Below, one piece after another: positions 56,179 through 58,135 of a stretch of DNA of 58,135 nucleotides. The translations under genes were made by a program, and so were the position numbers. The DNA is taken from NCBI RefSeq assembly GCF_002836975.1, contig NZ_NIJK01000028.1:208-58342 (forward strand), given 5' to 3'. This DNA is from Shewanella indica. Its GTDB lineage: Bacteria > Pseudomonadota > Gammaproteobacteria > Enterobacterales > Shewanellaceae. Positions within the stretch are counted from its first letter, which is position 1; every line of letters starts with the position of its first letter. The notes beneath the pieces are model-generated. The model was given only the letters and a program-made list of their open reading frames with translations. It was not told the DNA's origin and ran no database searches.

Positions 56179-56512
56179 AAAAAATCAGGACATCCTAAAC
56201 ATTTTACGGACCACCTGGAAGCATACCTAGCGGTCTCAATCTCTTATAAATGACGATGAATTATTAGAAGTAGACTCTCTGAAACGAGTAATCTGCGTGC
56301 TTCATGCAAGAACTGCGATTGCCAGGCAGGCCAACGGCAGGCTTAAGCCTGTTTATGCAAAATCACCAAGGGGTTAAGGTTAATGGGGATGTATTGCTTG
56401 GCTTTGTTGCTTACCCCGGCACCATTTACCGCCATATTTGGCCTTCATGGCACACATTGCATCCCATCGGCCACTCATGCCACTGTACTGACGGCGAAAC
56501 TCCTTGGCGGAA
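56179..56512. repeat. 334-bp direct repeat, copy 2 (RAYT 3' end)
   Basis: This second copy is continuous with the intact transposase gene. Its flank holds the perfect palindrome CAGGCTTAAGCCTG (56338-56351), 28 bases beyond the transposase stop codon. This is the position expected for a REP-like target or end hairpin. Confidence 0.9.
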
Positions 56513-57451
56513 GTTATCCAGGCATCGTCACTGATACCAAGCTCAAGCAGCAGTTTGGGCCTCGAACAGGCAATATAGCCACGCTTGTCTTCCCGCACCG
56601 CCCGGCCTGTCCAATCAATCAGCTCCAGATAGTCGGCAAAGTGAAATGGGATACCGCTTTGTTCGGTGGCAGTGGCTGCACCATCAAATTGCAGCAGCGG
56701 CTTAAGTGAAGTGTTAGCAGTTGCTGGCTCAGCAACTTCTTCTATGCGCTCCTGAATGGATGTGTAATCAGAAGTTTGCAGCGAATCTGCAATACCTGCG
56801 CGAATGGGATTTAAATCCACGTACATCATGCAGGCCAGCAGCGCCTGTTCATCGAGCAGCGCCTGTGACTTAAAGCGCCCTTCCCAGAATACGCCCTTGC
56901 AACCATCTTCTCGATTGGCCTTGCGGGCGATATCTTCGTTTAAACAGCGCATAAACCAACTGATACTGCCAAGGCGTTCCTGCCAATCGCTAATCAGCGA
57001 ATCCAGCAGTATTCGCTCACCTTCTGAGAGACTATCGCCCTTGAGGAACTTTGCCGCCACAGGATTACCACTAAAAAGCAATGTCCAACGCTCGATGACT
57101 TCAAATGGCGACAACGAATGTTGCGCTGCAAGGTCGATTTTGAGCACCAAATGGTAGTGATTACTCATGACCGCATAAGCGCAAACGTCGATGCAGAATA
57201 TTGACGACAACTGCCTGATTTTATCCACTATCCAGCCACGTCTATGCTCGTAACTGCGCCCCGACAGTGCATCTTCACCACACAAAAATGCCCTTCTCAC
57301 GCAACGGTTAATCACGTGGTAAAAGGGCGTACTTTCAGCATCTATCAACTGGCGACGGGCAGTGGTCATAACCAACCTCGACTGAGCTTTGATGGGTATT
57401 TCAAAGCCTAGTCAAGGCTGGGCGAAACATCAAAAAGATATGGCTGTCCTG
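56186..57451 (-). mobile_element. RAYT / IS200-like element with candidate ends
   Basis: The element is defined by the transposase gene and by CAGGACATCC at 56186-56195 (also 55852-55861) facing GGCTGTCCTG at 57442-57451, a 9/10 inverted match. Internal hairpins lie at both ends: CAGGCTTAAGCCTG (56338-56351), and GCTTTGA / TCAAAGC (57386-57407) just upstream of the start codon. The right end cuts the sialidase-like ORF. The exact ends are inferred. Confidence 0.5.
56380..57369 (-). CDS. REP-associated tyrosine transposase (RAYT), Y1 family
   Basis: This 329-residue transposase has the HUH motif MSNHYHLVLKI (His71, His73) and the downstream YVDLNPIRAG segment (Tyr183) of TnpA-REP/IS200-like proteins. 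A C-terminal extension is seen in the Shewanella members. It is a single-strand DNA nuclease/ligase associated with palindromic REP sequences. The ATG at 57369 follows GAGG; a TTG two codons earlier is possible. The reading frame is complete and may be active. Confidence 0.88.
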   Translation of the reverse strand: MTTARRQLIDAESTPFYHVINRCVRRAFLCGEDALSGRSYEHRRGWIVDKIRQLSSIFCIDVCAYAVMSNHYHLVLKIDLAAQHSLSPFEVIERWTLLFSGNPVAAKFLKGDSLSEGERILLDSLISDWQERLGSISWFMRCLNEDIARKANREDGCKGVFWEGRFKSQALLDEQALLACMMYVDLNPIRAGIADSLQTSDYTSIQERIEEVAEPATANTSLKPLLQFDGAATATEQSGIPFHFADYLELIDWTGRAVREDKRGYIACSRPKLLLELGISDDAWITSAKEFRRQYSGMSGRWDAMCAMKAKYGGKWCRGKQQSQAIHPH

Positions 57452-57851
57452 TATTCTGTTTATCTTCGGCCTCGGTCACCCGCCAGAGCCAGTATACGGT
57501 ATCGGCGACTTTTTCGGGGGCCGACCAGTTGATGCCATCCAGCGAGTGCCACATCAAAGACTGCAGCGGCGCCTTGCCATGTTTGGAGGCTGCGCCAAAA
57601 AGCCATAAACGGCCGGCATGGGCGAGCAATTTGCCGTCACGCAGATCGCCAAGCTCACTTTGAATAAGCGCCTCGGCCTGCCAGCTTTGGCCATCGTCGC
57701 TGGATTTAAGCACTCTCAGCGCACCATCATCAGACACATGGGCTTGGCCCTCCCGAAAGACGCAGTAGAGCGCCCCCTGCCAGCGGCATAGATCGCAAAA
57801 GGCGTTGTGTTCGCCTTGGTCCCAAATTTTTGTGTGTGAGATCAGCTGCAT
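57408..57851 (-). pseudogene. Sialidase/BNR-like protein truncated by RAYT element
   Basis: This 147-residue ORF has a good start (ATG 57851 with GGGAG upstream) and BNR-type Asp-box repeats (SSDDGQSW at about 50-57, SLDGINW at about 104-110). The family fold needs some 300-400 residues. The recognisable part stops near residue 126 (WRVTEA), and the rest reads through the element's end to a TAG inside its hairpin. I found no remainder on the far side of the element. Presumably inactive. Confidence 0.65.
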
Positions 57852-57917
57852 GCCTTGGCTCCCTGAGTTGCTGTTCCTTTATCTTATACCATGACTGAAC
57901 TGCGCCAAGGTAAGTGA

Positions 57918-57936
57918 ACTTTTTACGGTAAAAAGT
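57918..57936. repeat. Perfect inverted repeat between divergent ORFs
   Basis: ACTTTTTAC and GTAAAAAGT form a perfect 9-bp dyad around one G. It lies 66 bp upstream of the sialidase-like start and 1 base before the ATG of the basic small ORF. It could be an operator or a weak hairpin. Confidence 0.6.
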
Positions 57937-57937
57937 G

Positions 57938-58060
57938 ATGGCAAAAAACTTTGGTAAAAAGCTATGGCAAAAACTACGCAAAAACTATGGCAAAAAAGCA
58001 GCGAGAAACAGTGGCAAAAAGCTAAGAAAACGAGCAACAAAAAAGGCCGCCGCGGCGTAA
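57938..58060 (+). CDS. Possible 40-residue Lys/Ala-rich basic protein
   Basis: A 40-codon ORF encodes a very basic peptide with a repeating KN(F/Y)GKK / NSGKKLRKR pattern and a TKKAAAA end, with no acidic residue. Its stop codon runs into the terminator stem at 58059. It resembles short histone-H1-like or DNA/RNA-binding tails. Against it: no convincing Shine-Dalgarno, and the region is low-complexity (GGCAAAAA repeated), which can create such frames by chance. Confidence 0.35.
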   Translation: MAKNFGKKLWQKLRKNYGKKAARNSGKKLRKRATKKAAAA

Positions 58061-58090
58061 TGCCGTTCACTTAGTGTGAACGGCATTTTT
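58059..58090 (+). terminator. Rho-independent terminator
   Basis: A 12-bp stem AATGCCGTTCAC / GTGAACGGCATT with loop TTAGT is followed by TTT. Its core is identical to the terminator stem at 9148-9180. Beyond it, 58091-58135 shows nothing I can identify. Confidence 0.88.
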
Positions 58091-58135
58091 CTTAGGCTTA
58101 ATGGGATACTTGTTTTTACTCATTTTTAACGCACG

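Noticed and set aside
57938..58030. Repeated GGCAAAAA motif considered as a CRISPR or tandem array
   Set aside because: Units are short, irregularly spaced and have no spacer structure; the pattern is explained by Gly-Lys-Lys codons or low complexity.
57879..58070. 63-codon hydrophobic minus-strand ORF at the right end
   Set aside because: It starts inside the terminator stem and is the complement of an A-rich low-complexity stretch, which gives Phe/Leu-rich frames by chance.

Overview
The window is chromosomal DNA from a Shewanella-like gammaproteobacterium. The indicators are an eleven-heme outer-membrane cytochrome of the MtrC/OmcA/UndA group, a DUF3450-TtpC-ExbB2-ExbD2-TonB2-TPR energy-transduction operon, MotY next to RNase T, the gmhB-rrn, smrB/prmB-aroC and tesA/ybbA-ybbP neighbourhoods, a DUF3083 gene, and a RAYT-type transposase. 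I cannot fix the species from the sequence alone. No tRNA gene, complete rRNA gene, CRISPR array or prophage was seen.

Layout. Positions 1-304 (minus) hold the promoter and boxA leader of an rRNA operon whose 16S gene lies left of the window, with gmhB just upstream. Positions 1053-7032 form a redox region: a ydhY-ydhV-ydhW type aldehyde:ferredoxin-oxidoreductase operon (minus) divergent from an undecaheme outer-membrane cytochrome gene (plus). Positions 7289-18605 are mostly housekeeping: a GntR/FCD regulator, a FabH-like synthase, motY, rnt, a DUF3137 gene, the prmB-aroC-MFS-NAD-kinase-like-yfcL cluster, smrB and sixA. Positions 18778-26146 hold an M16 peptidase and a 1430-aa propeller/PAS/GGDEF/EAL signalling protein whose sensor half is AT-rich.

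Positions 26236-27040 are the least explained locus. A predicted secreted protein is built from twelve identical 13-residue repeats that differ only by synonymous codons. Its ribosome-binding site lies in a perfect inverted repeat with a competing alternative stem, and a 38-codon ORF and a terminator follow.

Positions 27067-36859 hold a small membrane protein, the YbbA/YbbP ABC exporter divergent from tesA, a GNAT acetyltransferase, DUF3083 and SUFU-domain proteins, and a fused beta-helix/diheme-cytochrome lipoprotein. Positions 37524-47534 hold the TonB2-type operon, a TonB-dependent receptor and a porin. The first two transcription units share an identical 13-bp motif in their upstream regions. 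Positions 47749-55699 hold DNA polymerase II and a dinG-yfcA-priC-DUF2057-HDAC-comFB-like series, divergent around one LexA box, which suggests an SOS replication-restart unit. Positions 55700-58135 are accessory: two tandem 334-bp copies of a RAYT 3' end, an intact RAYT gene, a sialidase-like ORF truncated by the element, and a possible 40-codon lysine-rich ORF between an inverted repeat and a terminator.
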